Positions 1-8,989 of a stretch of DNA of 64,000 nt are shown here, one piece after another. The notes below the pieces were generated by a model, which was not told the DNA's origin, did no database searches, and saw only the letters and a list, made by a program, of their open reading frames with translations. Position numbers and translations under genes: made by a program. This DNA comes from Fictibacillus fluitans (GTDB lineage: Bacteria > Bacillota > Bacilli > Bacillales > Fictibacillaceae), in the NCBI RefSeq assembly GCF_030418125.1, contig NZ_JAUHTR010000011.1, forward strand, positions 1 through 64,000, in the 5' to 3' direction. Each line of letters starts with the position of its first letter. The first letter of the stretch is position 1.

Positions 1-405
1 CCGCAAGTAGCGCAGCGCCAGGGGGACAAACAGTGCCCCAAAGCCCTGAATCAGCCCGCATACCCAGCTCCAGCCACACCCAAAAACCCCTAATTAGTCC
101 TTTTTCTTTTCAAAACACCTAGATCAAGAGAAGAAATATACTGAACATCCTCTAATTAGTTCCTTACTAATATTCAAAATCTCTTCTCAGATACACCTGA
201 TCAGACATAAAAGGGGAGCTACTATATTCAATTTTCTTTTTGACCGATAAGCGTATACTTATGAAGGTGGATGTGAACAAAACCTTTATTTATCAAGGGG
301 TAGAACCATATCCTCATTAAATGGCTGGGTTTGTCGAATTACATATAATATGATAGAATTAAGCATGAAAGCGCTTTAATTTGACATCAGGGAGGACATC
401 ATGAA
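1..405. other. Left-edge region without a supported gene
   Basis: The first ~90 bases have an open minus-strand frame rich in G, L, F and W (readable as G-W-S-W-V, then G-A-L-F-V-P-L). It could be the rim of a membrane-protein gene, but no ATG, GTG or TTG start is visible and a stop lies just upstream, so it may be a remnant. Positions 91-330 show nothing I can call. A promoter and cre-like site for the downstream permease lie at 331-379. A two-codon start-stop (ATGAAATGA, 401-409) overlaps the true permease start at 406. Confidence 0.4.
331..379 (+). promoter_or_regulatory. Putative SigA promoter with cre-like site before the permease
   Basis: A TTGTCG hexamer (331-336) and a TAGAAT hexamer (354-359) are 17 bp apart, which fits a SigA promoter. 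TGAAAGCGCTTTAA at 366-379 differs from the CcpA cre consensus (TGWAANCGNTNWCA) only near its right end. It sits about at the transcription start, where CcpA normally represses. Catabolite repression is inferred. Confidence 0.5.
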
Positions 406-1788
406 ATGAAGCAACAAGAGGAACTTCATCGTGGATTGGAATCAAGGCATATTACGCTAATGTCACTTGGCGCCGCAATTGGTGTCGGGTTATTTTTGGG
501 GTCTGCCAGTGCGATTAAGCTCGCAGGACCGGCTATTCTTGTAGCCTATACCATTGCAGGAGCTGTTATGTTTCTTATTATGCGTGCACTTGGGGAGATG
601 GCGATTCATAATCCGGTTGCCGGCTCTTTCAGCCGTTATGCAAAGGATAACCTAGGACCGCTCTCCGGTTATATCACCGGGTGGAATTACTGGTTCCTGT
701 GGGTTGTTACCTGTATGGCCGAAATTACGGCAGTGGGGATTTATATGGAAATGTGGTTCCCGAACGTGCCGAATTGGATTTGGGCACTTGCAGCCCTCGT
801 TATAATGGCTGCTGTGAACTTGATTACCGCAAAAGCATATGGTGAATTCGAATTCTGGTTCGCCATGATTAAGATTGTTGCCATTATTGCATTGATTGTT
901 TCTGGTTTGGGTATTATTATCTTCGGATTCGGAAATCACGGAATTGCAACAGGGATCAGCAACCTCTGGACACATGGAGGGTTCGCGCCAAACGGGTTTA
1001 AAGGCATACTGATGTCCATGCAGATGGTCATGTTCGCCTTCCTGGGGATTGAGATGATCGGTATAACTGCCGGAGAAGTCAAGAACCCGAAAAAAGTATT
1101 GGCACGGGCCATTAACACCGTGTTCTGGAGAATTTTATTATTTTATGTAGGTGCTTTATTTGTTATCATGTCCATTTATCCATGGAATGAAATCGGGACA
1201 ACAGGAAGTCCGTTTGTGCTTACATTTGAGAAAATTGGTATCGCTCAAGCAGCAGGTATTATTAACTTTGTCGTGTTAACGGCTGCTCTGTCCAGCTGTA
1301 ACAGTGGTATTTTCAGCACGGGACGTATGCTGTTTAACCTGGCACAGCAGGAGCAGGCACCTAAAGGGCTGAAAAAGGTCAGCTCCAACGGTGTTCCTTC
1401 AAAGGCCATTCTTCTCTCAGCAGGGGCCCTGCTTATTGGAGTAGCGCTTAATTACTTATTTCCGGGGTCATCCGTTTTTGTATGGATTACAAGTATTTCT
1501 ACATTTGGCGCCATCTGGACATGGGCAACGATTCTGCTTTCCCAAATGAAGTTCAGAAAGTCATTGTCAGCGGACGAGCTTAAAGAATTGAAGTTCAAGA
1601 CGCCATTCTGGCCATACGGTTCGTATGTTGCTTTAGCTTTCTTGCTGATGGTGATCGGAATCATGGGTTACTTTAAAGATACACGGATTGCACTCATCGT
1701 CGGTCCAATTTGGATTATTGGACTTGTCGCCTTTTATTATGGAAAAGGGCTTCATAAAAAGAATAAAGATGAAACAAAAGTGGCATAA
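406..1788 (+). CDS. Amino acid permease, APC superfamily
   Basis: This 460-residue membrane protein is an amino-acid:proton symporter of the APC superfamily, in the amino-acid transporter (AAT) group that includes AapA, ProY and YtnA. The family signature is seen near the N-terminus (G-A-A-I-G-V-G-L-F-L-G-S, about residues 22-33), followed by hydrophobic stretches for about 12 transmembrane helices. The tail is short and lysine-rich. A GGGAGG Shine-Dalgarno (390-395) supports the ATG at 406, because the ATG at 401 hits a stop after two codons. It is monocistronic, with a cre-like site upstream and a hairpin downstream. The substrate cannot be read from sequence; a small neutral amino acid is the best guess. 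Confidence 0.85.
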   Translation: MKQQEELHRGLESRHITLMSLGAAIGVGLFLGSASAIKLAGPAILVAYTIAGAVMFLIMRALGEMAIHNPVAGSFSRYAKDNLGPLSGYITGWNYWFLWVVTCMAEITAVGIYMEMWFPNVPNWIWALAALVIMAAVNLITAKAYGEFEFWFAMIKIVAIIALIVSGLGIIIFGFGNHGIATGISNLWTHGGFAPNGFKGILMSMQMVMFAFLGIEMIGITAGEVKNPKKVLARAINTVFWRILLFYVGALFVIMSIYPWNEIGTTGSPFVLTFEKIGIAQAAGIINFVVLTAALSSCNSGIFSTGRMLFNLAQQEQAPKGLKKVSSNGVPSKAILLSAGALLIGVALNYLFPGSSVFVWITSISTFGAIWTWATILLSQMKFRKSLSADELKELKFKTPFWPYGSYVALAFLLMVIGIMGYFKDTRIALIVGPIWIIGLVAFYYGKGLHKKNKDETKVA

Positions 1789-1797
1789 TAAGAATCA

Positions 1798-1836
1798 GTT
1801 GTGCGCCAGCGATTACGTTGGCGTGCAACTTCCTTA
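1798..1836 (+). terminator. Hairpin after the permease
   Basis: An 11-bp stem (1798-1808 with 1819-1829, two G-U pairs) is followed by a weak pyrimidine tract, TTCCTT. It is a probable but weak intrinsic terminator. Confidence 0.5.
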
Positions 1837-1955
1837 AAGAAAGGGTTGCATAAGATTTAATTACATGGTATATTTATTATTGTCGAATTGGACATACGAA
1901 AAACAAGTGAAACAAGCTATGGTGAGTAACATCATCCATTAGTACTTAATATCAT

Positions 1956-2032
<77 letters not shown>

Positions 2033-2071
2033 ATTTTAATTTCTGACATCACAGTCAAGAAATATAACAAT

Positions 2072-2147
2072 GGACTCGTGGTGTAGCGGTTAACATGCCT
2101 GCCTGTCACGCAGGAGATCGCCGGTTCGATCCCGGTCGGGTCCGCCA
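2072..2147 (+). tRNA. tRNA-Asp (GTC)
   Basis: This is a 76-nt cloverleaf with encoded CCA. The anticodon is GTC in the loop CTGTCAC. The acceptor stem pairs GGACTCG with CGGGTCC, with one G-U. An intrinsic terminator follows at 2162-2188. Confidence 0.97.
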
Positions 2148-2161
2148 TTTTTCAAACGTAA

Positions 2162-2188
2162 ACGAAACAACTTGTTTCGTGTTTTTTT
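2162..2188 (+). terminator. Terminator of the tRNA operon
   Basis: The perfect inverted repeat ACGAAACAA / TTGTTTCGT (2162-2170, 2172-2180) is followed by a run of seven T (2182-2188). Confidence 0.85.
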
Positions 2189-2243
2189 ATGTAAAAATAG
2201 GTTTTTTCGGTAAAATAAGATAAACTAATAACAGACACATAAC

Positions 2244-2278
2244 CCTTAGGATTTCCAATGCCTAAGGATTTTTTTTTA
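2244..2278 (+). terminator. Second intrinsic terminator before thiL
   Basis: CCTTAGG / CCTAAGG form a 7-bp stem (2244-2250, 2261-2267), followed by about ten T. It insulates thiL from the tRNA transcript or ends a short unseen transcript. Confidence 0.7.
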
Positions 2279-2362
2279 ATAAAAAAATCATAGGGTTTTT
2301 TCATAAGAAAAAAGGTTTTATCAATAAGCCCAAATCGAATTCGCAAAGGACAGGTACATACA

Positions 2363-3346
2363 ATGCGGGATGAGTTTGAGTGGATTAAATCAATCAGTCC
2401 GGCTGGCTACCGCCAGTCGTCCGTTATTCAGGGAATAGGTGATGATGCCGCCCTGGTTCGAGGTTCAGCCTGGGACCAGATTGTATGCCTGGACACGATG
2501 GTGGAAGGGATACATTTTACGAACCAGACGATGGCTCCTTATCATGTGGGGTACAAGGCGCTGGCTGCCAACATCAGTGATATTGCGGCCATGGGCGGTG
2601 TTCCGCTTTACTATCTTGTTTCCATAGCGATTCCGTCCACATGGAAGGAAGAGGGGCTTTCCCAGGTTTATAAAGGGATGGCTGACCTGGCTGAAGCGTA
2701 TGAGATGGATCTGATTGGCGGGGATACGGTTTCGACCAAAGGACCGCTCGTTTTATCTGTCACGGTCATGGGACAAGTAGAACCGGGCAGAAAACTGCTG
2801 AGAAGCAATGCCAAGCCGGGTGACGTAGTGTTTTTATCCGGAACAGTTGGTGAATCCGCAGGCGGTTTGTCGCTTTTGCTGGAACGATCCGTGAAAGGTG
2901 AGTTTACTGCTGAAGAAGCACAACTCGTCAAAGCGCACCAGCTGCCCGAGCCTCATGTAGGACCAGGACGGATTTTGGCAGCTTCGGGCAAACGGGTGGC
3001 GCTGAATGACATCAGTGACGGTGTGGCGAGCGAAGCAAATGAGATTGCTGAAGCGAGTGGTGTAGTGCTTACCCTTTTTCATGGCAAGCTCTCGAGGAGT
3101 TCCGTGCTCCGAATGTACCCCGAAGATCAGCAGGATCAATGGATCTTTTACGGCGGAGAGGATTATAAGCTGATCGGGACGATGTCTCCAGACGACTTTT
3201 CTCAGGCAGCGTCCGCATGCGAGAAGACGGGGTATACGCTAACCGTCATCGGCGAGGTTTCCAGCGGGGAGCCCGGCGTGCGGCTTAAACGGGGATCACA
3301 GGTGGAACCGCTGCTGAAAGCTGGATACAACCATTTTCATAATTGA
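2363..3346 (+). CDS. thiL: Thiamine-monophosphate kinase ThiL
   Basis: ThiL phosphorylates thiamine monophosphate to the cofactor thiamine diphosphate in the cytoplasm. The 327-residue length is normal for the family. The AIRS/PurM-like fold is recognised from the G-I-G-D-D-A-A motif (residues 24-30, metal and phosphate binding), the L-I-G-G-D-T motif in the middle, and the C-terminal Y-G-G-E-D-Y-K motif. It is the first gene of the thiL-tsaE-tsaB-rimI-tsaD cluster, as in B. subtilis, and the next gene begins within about 10 bases. The Shine-Dalgarno before the ATG is modest (AAAGGACAGG). Confidence 0.96.
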   Translation: MRDEFEWIKSISPAGYRQSSVIQGIGDDAALVRGSAWDQIVCLDTMVEGIHFTNQTMAPYHVGYKALAANISDIAAMGGVPLYYLVSIAIPSTWKEEGLSQVYKGMADLAEAYEMDLIGGDTVSTKGPLVLSVTVMGQVEPGRKLLRSNAKPGDVVFLSGTVGESAGGLSLLLERSVKGEFTAEEAQLVKAHQLPEPHVGPGRILAASGKRVALNDISDGVASEANEIAEASGVVLTLFHGKLSRSSVLRMYPEDQQDQWIFYGGEDYKLIGTMSPDDFSQAASACEKTGYTLTVIGEVSSGEPGVRLKRGSQVEPLLKAGYNHFHN

Positions 3347-3356
3347 GGTGCAGCAA

Positions 3357-3812
3357 ATGGAACAATTAATACTTACCACAGCCTCCCCGGAAGAAACCGC
3401 GGAGCTGGCGGAAAAGCTCGGAGCCCTGCTTCAGGCGGGCGACGTTCTGACACTTGAAGGAGATTTGGGTGCGGGCAAAACAACGTTTACCAAGGGCCTT
3501 GCCAAGGGTCTCGGGGTCAAACGGGTCGTTAATTCGCCAACCTTCACGATTATTAAAGAATACAAAGGGCGTGTGCCTTTTTATCATATGGATGTATACC
3601 GGCTCGAAAACAGTGATGAGGATCTCGGGTTTGAGGAGTATTTTGAAGGCGAAGGAGTGACGGTGGTGGAATGGGCGCAGTTCATTGCCGACCGTCTTCC
3701 GGAAGAATTGTTGAATATTGATATCCGGCGTACGGGAGATGAGACAAGGGAACTGAAATTCACTCCTGCCGGTGATCGTTTTATTAAGGTATGTAGGGAG
3801 TTAGAAAAATGA
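3357..3812 (+). CDS. tsaE: tRNA t6A synthesis ATPase TsaE
   Basis: TsaE (YdiB) is the small P-loop ATPase that works with TsaB and TsaD to transfer threonylcarbamoyl to A37 of ANN-decoding tRNAs. Visible motifs are the Walker A (G-D-L-G-A-G-K-T-T), the S-P-T-F motif, and an E-W-A-Q-F motif in the second half. A GTG at 3348 would add three codons. I choose the ATG at 3357 because GAGGTG (3345-3350) then sits six bases upstream as Shine-Dalgarno. That site overlaps the thiL stop, so the genes are translationally coupled. It is about 151 residues, and its TGA overlaps the tsaB ATG. Confidence 0.95.
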   Translation: MEQLILTTASPEETAELAEKLGALLQAGDVLTLEGDLGAGKTTFTKGLAKGLGVKRVVNSPTFTIIKEYKGRVPFYHMDVYRLENSDEDLGFEEYFEGEGVTVVEWAQFIADRLPEELLNIDIRRTGDETRELKFTPAGDRFIKVCRELEK

Positions 3813-4501
3813 AAGCTCTTGCGATCGACACCTCCAACCTCGTAATGGGAATTGCGGTGATGGATGGCGAAAAAGTGGTCGGTGAATATATTACTAATCT
3901 GAAAAAGAATCATTCTGTACGGGTGATGCCGGCGATTCACGATGTAATGAAAGAAGCAAACGTCAAGCCTGCTGAGCTCGACCGGATTATTACAGCTAAA
4001 GGGCCGGGATCCTATACCGGTGTAAGAATCGGCGTAACAATCGCCAAAACGATGGCCTGGACGCTGAAAAAAGAACTTGCCGGGGTTTCAAGCCTTGAAG
4101 TGGTGGCGCAAAACGGCAAGTACTTTGGCGGGTATGTCTGTCCTCTGTTTGATGCCAGACGCACCCAGCTGTATACAGGGCTTTATGGCAATAAAGACGG
4201 ACAGTTCCAAACCGTAAAAGAAGATCGTCTCGTGCTGCGGGACAACTGGCTAAACGAGCTGAAAAAGCTGGATCAACGGGTTCTTTTTCTCGGAAATGAC
4301 CTGGATATGCACAGGGAACGGATTGGGGAAGAGCTTGGTGATCAGGCGGTGTTTGGAAGCGCCGCGGACCACAACCCACGACCGTCCGAATTGGGGAGAA
4401 TCGGTATGGAACGCGAGCCGGAAGAGGTTCACCATTTTGTGCCGAGTTACCTTCAACTTGCAGAAGCGGAAGCCAATTGGCTGGCAGCTCAGAAAAAGTA
4501 G
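3809..4501 (+). CDS. tsaB: tRNA t6A synthesis protein TsaB
   Basis: TsaB (YdiC, YeaZ) is a catalytically silent ASKHA-fold partner of TsaD in the t6A37 complex. The 230-residue protein has the N-terminal A-I-D-T-S-N motif and the G-P-G-S-Y-T-G-V-R-I-G motif typical of the family. The ATG overlaps the tsaE stop (ATGA). Its stop is followed at once by the Shine-Dalgarno of rimI. Confidence 0.95.
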   Translation: MKALAIDTSNLVMGIAVMDGEKVVGEYITNLKKNHSVRVMPAIHDVMKEANVKPAELDRIITAKGPGSYTGVRIGVTIAKTMAWTLKKELAGVSSLEVVAQNGKYFGGYVCPLFDARRTQLYTGLYGNKDGQFQTVKEDRLVLRDNWLNELKKLDQRVLFLGNDLDMHRERIGEELGDQAVFGSAADHNPRPSELGRIGMEREPEEVHHFVPSYLQLAEAEANWLAAQKK

Positions 4502-4510
4502 GTGCGAAAC

Positions 4511-4960
4511 ATGGAGGAGACGTTCACATACAGGTTGGCAACGGTTCATGATCTTCAGGACATCATAGAGATTGAACATGCTTCCTTTACGCTGCCCTGG
4601 ACACAGGAGGCGTTTTACAACGAGATCGTGCATAATCAATTTGCCTACTATCTGCTGATCGAAGCGGACAGGAGGACGGTTGGCTATTGCGGAGTATGGG
4701 TAATCATTGATGATGCGCATATCACCAATGTGGCCATCCGGCCCGAATACCGGGGCAGGAAGCTCGGGGAAGCGATCATGCGCGAGGCGATGCATATGGC
4801 CGGAAGGTACGGTGCGGCAAGGTTAAGTCTTGAAGTACGAGTGACTAATTATGTGGCACAGAATTTATACCGCAAGCTGGGTTTCCACGATGGCGGTATT
4901 CGAAAAAATTATTACAGCGACAACGGGGAAGACGCGTTGGTTATGTGGGTGATGCTTTAA
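4511..4960 (+). CDS. rimI: Ribosomal protein N-alanine acetyltransferase RimI
   Basis: This is a GNAT-fold acetyltransferase of the RimI family, which acetylates the N-terminus of ribosomal protein S18 and possibly other proteins using acetyl-CoA. The acetyl-CoA loop reads [10 protein letters not shown], and the C-terminal [13 protein letters not shown] block is characteristic. A GTG at 4502 is in frame. The ATG at 4511 is preferred because AGGTG lies six bases upstream. The stop TAA shares one base with the tsaD ATG. Confidence 0.93.
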   Translation: MEETFTYRLATVHDLQDIIEIEHASFTLPWTQEAFYNEIVHNQFAYYLLIEADRRTVGYCGVWVIIDDAHITNVAIRPEYRGRKLGEAIMREAMHMAGRYGAARLSLEVRVTNYVAQNLYRKLGFHDGGIRKNYYSDNGEDALVMWVML

Positions 4961-5976
4961 TGAAACAGGATGAAATCATATTATCAATTGAAACGAGCTG
5001 TGACGAAACAGCGGTCGCGCTGATCAAAAACGGAACCGAGATACTCGCAAACGTGGTGGCTTCACAGATTGAAAGCCATAAACGGTTTGGCGGGGTCGTT
5101 CCGGAGGTGGCATCTCGCCATCATGTGGAACAGATGACGGTTGTGACGGAGGAAGCACTGCAGCAGGCAGGGCTGACGATGGACGATGTGACCGCCGTTG
5201 CGGTAACAGAAGGTCCCGGGCTAGTCGGAGCGCTTTTGATCGGAGTGAACGCAGCCAAGGCGCTGGCGTTTGCGCACGGACTGCCATTGGTGCCGGTGCA
5301 TCATATTGCCGGTCATATTTATGCCAACCGCCTGATTACCGAAATGAAGTTTCCGCTTTTGGCCCTTGTGGTTTCCGGCGGGCATACCGAGCTTGTTCTG
5401 ATGAAAGAGCATGGATCCTTTGAGGTGATCGGAGAGACGCGGGATGACGCAGCGGGAGAAGCCTACGACAAGGTTGCCCGTACGCTAAACCTTCCGTATC
5501 CGGGAGGTCCGCATATCGATAAACTCGCACAGAATGGCGAGCCCGTGCTGAAGCTGCCAAGAGCTTGGCTTGAGCCGGATTCATACGATTTCAGCTTCAG
5601 CGGGCTGAAATCGGCTGTGATCAATACGGTTCATAATGCTGCCCAGCGCGGAGAAACGATAAGACCGGAAGATTTAGCCGCAAGCTTTCAGGCTTCCGTC
5701 GTCGAGGTGCTTGTGGAAAAGACAGCGCGGGCTGCACGGGAGTATGATGTGAAACAGGTGCTGCTGGCCGGTGGTGTAGCGGCGAACCAGGGATTGCGCA
5801 AGACGCTTGAGGAGCGTTTCTCGGATCTTCCCCAAGAGCTTGTCATTCCGCCGCTTTACTTATGCACAGATAATGCAGCGATGATTGGCGCTGCGGGAAG
5901 TGTGGCGTATCAAAAAGGCCAAAGAGCCGACTGGGCGCTTAATGGCGTGCCGGGACTCGACTTGGAAGCTCAATAA
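4960..5976 (+). CDS. tsaD: tRNA N6-adenosine threonylcarbamoyltransferase TsaD
   Basis: TsaD (Gcp, YgjD, YdiE) is the catalytic subunit that transfers the threonylcarbamoyl group to A37 of tRNA. The protein starts with the I-E-T-S-C-D-E-T motif. It has the metal-binding H-x-x-x-H motif in V-H-H-I-A-G-H-I-Y, and the glycine-rich nucleotide motifs V-S-G-G-H-T and L-A-G-G-V-A-A-N. An in-frame GTG at 4945 is possible. The ATG at 4960, overlapping the rimI stop, has GGGTGAT upstream and gives the usual ~339 residues. It is the last gene of the operon, with a terminator at 5986-6021. Confidence 0.97.
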   Translation: MKQDEIILSIETSCDETAVALIKNGTEILANVVASQIESHKRFGGVVPEVASRHHVEQMTVVTEEALQQAGLTMDDVTAVAVTEGPGLVGALLIGVNAAKALAFAHGLPLVPVHHIAGHIYANRLITEMKFPLLALVVSGGHTELVLMKEHGSFEVIGETRDDAAGEAYDKVARTLNLPYPGGPHIDKLAQNGEPVLKLPRAWLEPDSYDFSFSGLKSAVINTVHNAAQRGETIRPEDLAASFQASVVEVLVEKTARAAREYDVKQVLLAGGVAANQGLRKTLEERFSDLPQELVIPPLYLCTDNAAMIGAAGSVAYQKGQRADWALNGVPGLDLEAQ

Positions 5977-5985
5977 TCAAATAAA

Positions 5986-6021
5986 AATCCCTTCTCATGA
6001 ACAGATGAGGAGGGATTTTTT
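5986..6021 (+). terminator. Terminator after tsaD
   Basis: AATCCCTTCTCAT pairs with ATGAGGAGGGATT, followed by a T run. Confidence 0.88.
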
Positions 6022-6048
6022 GTGCTCTTTTTTCCTTGCAGGCAAAAT

Positions 6049-6247
6049 TGTGGATGTGGACAAAGTTATCCACAGGGTAGGCAAATATGTGTGTAAATAA
6101 AATGAAAGCAGAAAAACCTTATATTTTCTCTGTGTATAAAATACTGTGGATAACTGGCAATACACTTGTGGATAATGTGCATAACTCTGTGAATTGGGGA
6201 TTTTTATCCTTTTTTCATGTGTATAAGTCTGTGGATACTGTGAATTG
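6049..6247. promoter_or_regulatory. DnaA-box cluster between tsaD and ydiF
   Basis: Six 9-mers match TTATNCACA exactly. One is in forward form (6066-6074, TTATCCACA). Five are in the complementary form TGTGNATAA at 6131-6139, 6145-6153, 6167-6175, 6176-6184 and 6218-6226. Further one-mismatch boxes lie at 6055-6063 and 6230-6238, and looser ones at 6049-6057, 6188-6196 and 6239-6247. B. subtilis is known to have DnaA-box clusters outside oriC that titrate DnaA, and I recall one at gcp(tsaD)-ydiF. The same role is inferred here. No dnaA or dnaN gene is near, so this is not oriC. Confidence 0.85.
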
Positions 6248-6250
6248 TTT

Positions 6251-6283
6251 AAAAATTAAAGCAATGGCACATGGCCATTGCTT
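6251..6283 (-). terminator. Terminator of ydiF
   Basis: On the minus strand GCAATGGC pairs with GCCATTGC, followed by TTTAATTTTT, directly behind the ydiF stop. Confidence 0.85.
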
Positions 6284-8221
6284 TTAATTCTCTTCCTGTA
6301 ATTGTTCCCATTCTTCCATCAGCTGTTCCATTTCGCTGCTCAATACTTCAATCTGCTGATTGTGTTCCTGGGTTTTTTCATAATCCTGAAAGATTTCCGG
6401 ATCGCACAAGGCTTCTTCATGCTCAGCCTGGCGTGCTTCCAGGGTTTCCAGAAGGGCTTCAATTTCTTCAATCCGTCTCAGGCGCTTCCGGTCTTCCCGC
6501 TTGGCGGCTTTATCCTGCCGGTAGCTGCCTGCCTCTGGTTCATCCTTTTTAACAGGGTCAGAAGATGCCTGGCTTTTTTTCAGGAACTCTTCCCGTTCTT
6601 TTGTTTCTCGTTTCTTATCCACAAAGTAATCGTAGTCCCCAAGATAGCTGGTGATCTGGGTGCGGGACAGCTCGGCGACCTTGGTGGCGATTCTGTTGAT
6701 AAAGTAACGGTCATGGGAAACAAAGACAATGGTTCCCGGATAGTTTATCAGTGCCTGCTCGAGGACTTCCTTGCTGTCGAGATCCAGGTGGTTCGTCGGC
6801 TCATCCAGAAGGAGCAGGTTGGCTTTTTGCATCATCAGCTTGGCAAGGGCAAGCCTTGCTTTCTGGCCGCCGCTCAGCTCGTTGACGAACTTCAGTACAT
6901 CGTCGCCGCTGAAGAGGAAGTTCCCGAGAATGGTGCGAATCTCTTTTTCCGTTTTGTCCGGATATTCATCCCAAAGCTCATTCAGAAGGGTTTTCCTGGA
7001 GTTCAGGTTGGCCTGCTCCTGGTCGTAGTGGCCGATCTTCACGTTGGCTCCGTACCTGATATTGCCTTCAAGAAGCGGAAGCTGTTTTAAAATGGCCTTC
7101 AGCAGGGTGGACTTGCCGATGCCGTTCGGACCGACAAGCGCAACGGCATCCTGGCGGGATACATCGTAATTGATGTTCTTGATCAGCGGCACGCCGTCCT
7201 CATAGCCGGTCGCCACTTGTTCAAGCTTCAGCACATCATTTCCGCTCTGCCGTTCAATATCAAACATGAAGGAAGCGGATTTCTCATCACCGAGCGGCTT
7301 GTCCATCACTTCCATGCGCTCAAGCTGCTTTCTGCGGCTCTGTGCGCGTTTGGTGGTCGAGGCACGGACGAGGTTTTTCTGGACAAAGTCCTGCAGCTTG
7401 GCGATTTCACCCTGCTGCTTTTCGTACGCCTTCATGTCGAGAGCGAGACGTTCGGCCTTCTGTTCCAGAAACTGCGTGTAGTTACCTTTATATTTGTATG
7501 AACGGTGCCGGGTAATTTCATAGACTCCCGTTACGATTTTGTCCAGGAAGTAACGGTCATGGGATACGAGCAGGATGGCACCGGGATACGACTGCAGGTA
7601 CTGCTCGAGCCAGGAGAGCGTCTCGATGTCCAGATGGTTGGTAGGTTCATCAAGAATCAAGAGGTCCGGCTTGGTCAGGAGCAGCTTCGCCAGTGCGAGC
7701 CTTGTCTTCTGTCCGCCGCTTAATGTAGAGACAGCTGTGGCGGGATCAAAGTCTGCGAATTGGAACCCGTGGAGGACGGTGCGGATTTCCGCTTCATACT
7801 GATAGCCGCCCAATTCCTTAAACGTGATCTGCAGCTCGTCGTATTCTTTCAACAGCTTATTGTAGCTGTTTTCGTCTTCAATCAGCGCAGGGTCACCCAT
7901 GCGGCTTTCCATGCTTCTCAGCTGTTTTTCCATTTTTCTCAGGGGTTCGAACACACTAAGCATTTCATCCCAGATGGAGAGGCTTGATTCGAGACCCGTG
8001 TCCTGTGCGAGATAGCCCACCTTCACACCTTTTGGCATAATGAGCTGTCCGGAGTCATAGGACAGGTCACCGGTTATGATTTTCAACAGCGTGGATTTGC
8101 CCGCTCCGTTTCTTCCGACGAGGGCAATTCTGTCGCGTGTTTGGACTTCGAGCTTAATATTCGATAAAATAGGGTCAGCCCCAAACGATTTTGCTAAGTC
8201 ATTCACTTGTAAAATAATCAC
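6284..8221 (-). CDS. ydiF: ABC-F family ATPase YdiF
   Basis: This is a soluble ABC-F protein of 645 residues with two ATP-binding cassettes in one chain and no transmembrane segment. The N-terminal cassette has Walker A G-R-N-G-A-G-K-S-T, signature L-S-G-G-Q-K-T-R-L and Walker B L-I-L-D-E-P-T-N-H-L-D. The C-terminal cassette has G-P-N-G-I-G-K-S-T, L-S-G-G-Q-K-A-R-L and L-L-L-D-E-P-T-N-H-L-D. Between them lies a charged coiled-coil linker of the P-site tRNA interaction type, and the last ~100 residues form an acidic/basic coiled coil. ABC-F proteins act on the ribosome as translation factors or antibiotic-resistance factors. YdiF is the housekeeping type, and its place opposite tsaD matches B. 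subtilis. Confidence 0.94.
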   Translation of the reverse strand: MIILQVNDLAKSFGADPILSNIKLEVQTRDRIALVGRNGAGKSTLLKIITGDLSYDSGQLIMPKGVKVGYLAQDTGLESSLSIWDEMLSVFEPLRKMEKQLRSMESRMGDPALIEDENSYNKLLKEYDELQITFKELGGYQYEAEIRTVLHGFQFADFDPATAVSTLSGGQKTRLALAKLLLTKPDLLILDEPTNHLDIETLSWLEQYLQSYPGAILLVSHDRYFLDKIVTGVYEITRHRSYKYKGNYTQFLEQKAERLALDMKAYEKQQGEIAKLQDFVQKNLVRASTTKRAQSRRKQLERMEVMDKPLGDEKSASFMFDIERQSGNDVLKLEQVATGYEDGVPLIKNINYDVSRQDAVALVGPNGIGKSTLLKAILKQLPLLEGNIRYGANVKIGHYDQEQANLNSRKTLLNELWDEYPDKTEKEIRTILGNFLFSGDDVLKFVNELSGGQKARLALAKLMMQKANLLLLDEPTNHLDLDSKEVLEQALINYPGTIVFVSHDRYFINRIATKVAELSRTQITSYLGDYDYFVDKKRETKEREEFLKKSQASSDPVKKDEPEAGSYRQDKAAKREDRKRLRRIEEIEALLETLEARQAEHEEALCDPEIFQDYEKTQEHNQQIEVLSSEMEQLMEEWEQLQEEN

Positions 8222-8454
8222 TGTACGTCACCTCAAATTCCTGTCGACGAAACATCAGGAAACAGACGGGGTGCAATCGACAAAAAATGCACGGGGTTAC
8301 GCCTGTTTTGCTGTAATCTGTCTACTCTTAGTGTAGCCTACAAAAGCAAAGCCGGGCAACTAATCAATGTTCAACATATTGTTATATATTAAAGAGCAGA
8401 AGCAAAGACATTCTATTGTAAGATAGTGTATATTTTAGGAAGAAGGAGTAGGAT

Positions 8455-8940
8455 ATGGGATCTTTTACGCATTTTAACGAACAGGGACGAGCAAAAATGG
8501 TAGATATATCGGAAAAGGATGTAACGGTCCGCACGGCTGTGGCCCACAGCTCCATTTTTGTGAATCCGGAAATTTACACCAAGATCACCGAAGGCTCTTT
8601 CAAAAAAGGAGATGTGCTCGCTGTGGCACAGGTGGCGGGCATTATGGCAGCCAAAAAAACCTCTGACTGGATCCCGATGTGTCATCCGCTCGCTCTTACG
8701 GGTGTGGACATTTCTTTTCAGTGGGAAAAAGAGGACGAGGGATACCGTCTGCATATTGAAGCAGCGGTGAAGACAAAGGGCAATACGGGAGTTGAAATGG
8801 AAGCCTTGACGGCGGGAAGTGCTGTCGCGCTGACCATATATGACATGTGCAAGGCGGTCGATAAGGGGATGGTCATTGGACCGACTTATCTTCAAAGCAA
8901 AACCGGGGGAAAAAACGGGGATTTTCAACGTTCCAAGTAA
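8455..8940 (+). CDS. moaC: Cyclic pyranopterin monophosphate synthase MoaC
   Basis: MoaC converts 3',8-cyclo-dihydro-GTP (made by MoaA) to cyclic pyranopterin monophosphate, the first stable intermediate of molybdenum cofactor synthesis. The 161-residue length is normal. Conserved blocks are visible: [12 protein letters not shown], and [20 protein letters not shown] with its catalytic Asp and Lys. GAAGGAGTAGGAT precedes the ATG. moaC is separated from the other moa genes here, as in B. subtilis, where it also precedes rex. Confidence 0.96.
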   Translation: MGSFTHFNEQGRAKMVDISEKDVTVRTAVAHSSIFVNPEIYTKITEGSFKKGDVLAVAQVAGIMAAKKTSDWIPMCHPLALTGVDISFQWEKEDEGYRLHIEAAVKTKGNTGVEMEALTAGSAVALTIYDMCKAVDKGMVIGPTYLQSKTGGKNGDFQRSK

Positions 8941-8989
8941 AAAATATGATAAACTATAGATAAGCTTTCTGAATTGTGGAGGCTACAAG

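Noticed and set aside
6049-6247. Chromosomal origin (oriC)
   Set aside because: The DnaA boxes are dense, but there is no dnaA, dnaN or AT-rich unwinding region nearby. A DnaA-titrating cluster fits better.
6302-7090. 262-codon frame on the plus strand
   Set aside because: It is the antisense shadow of ydiF, whose two ABC domains are unmistakable.
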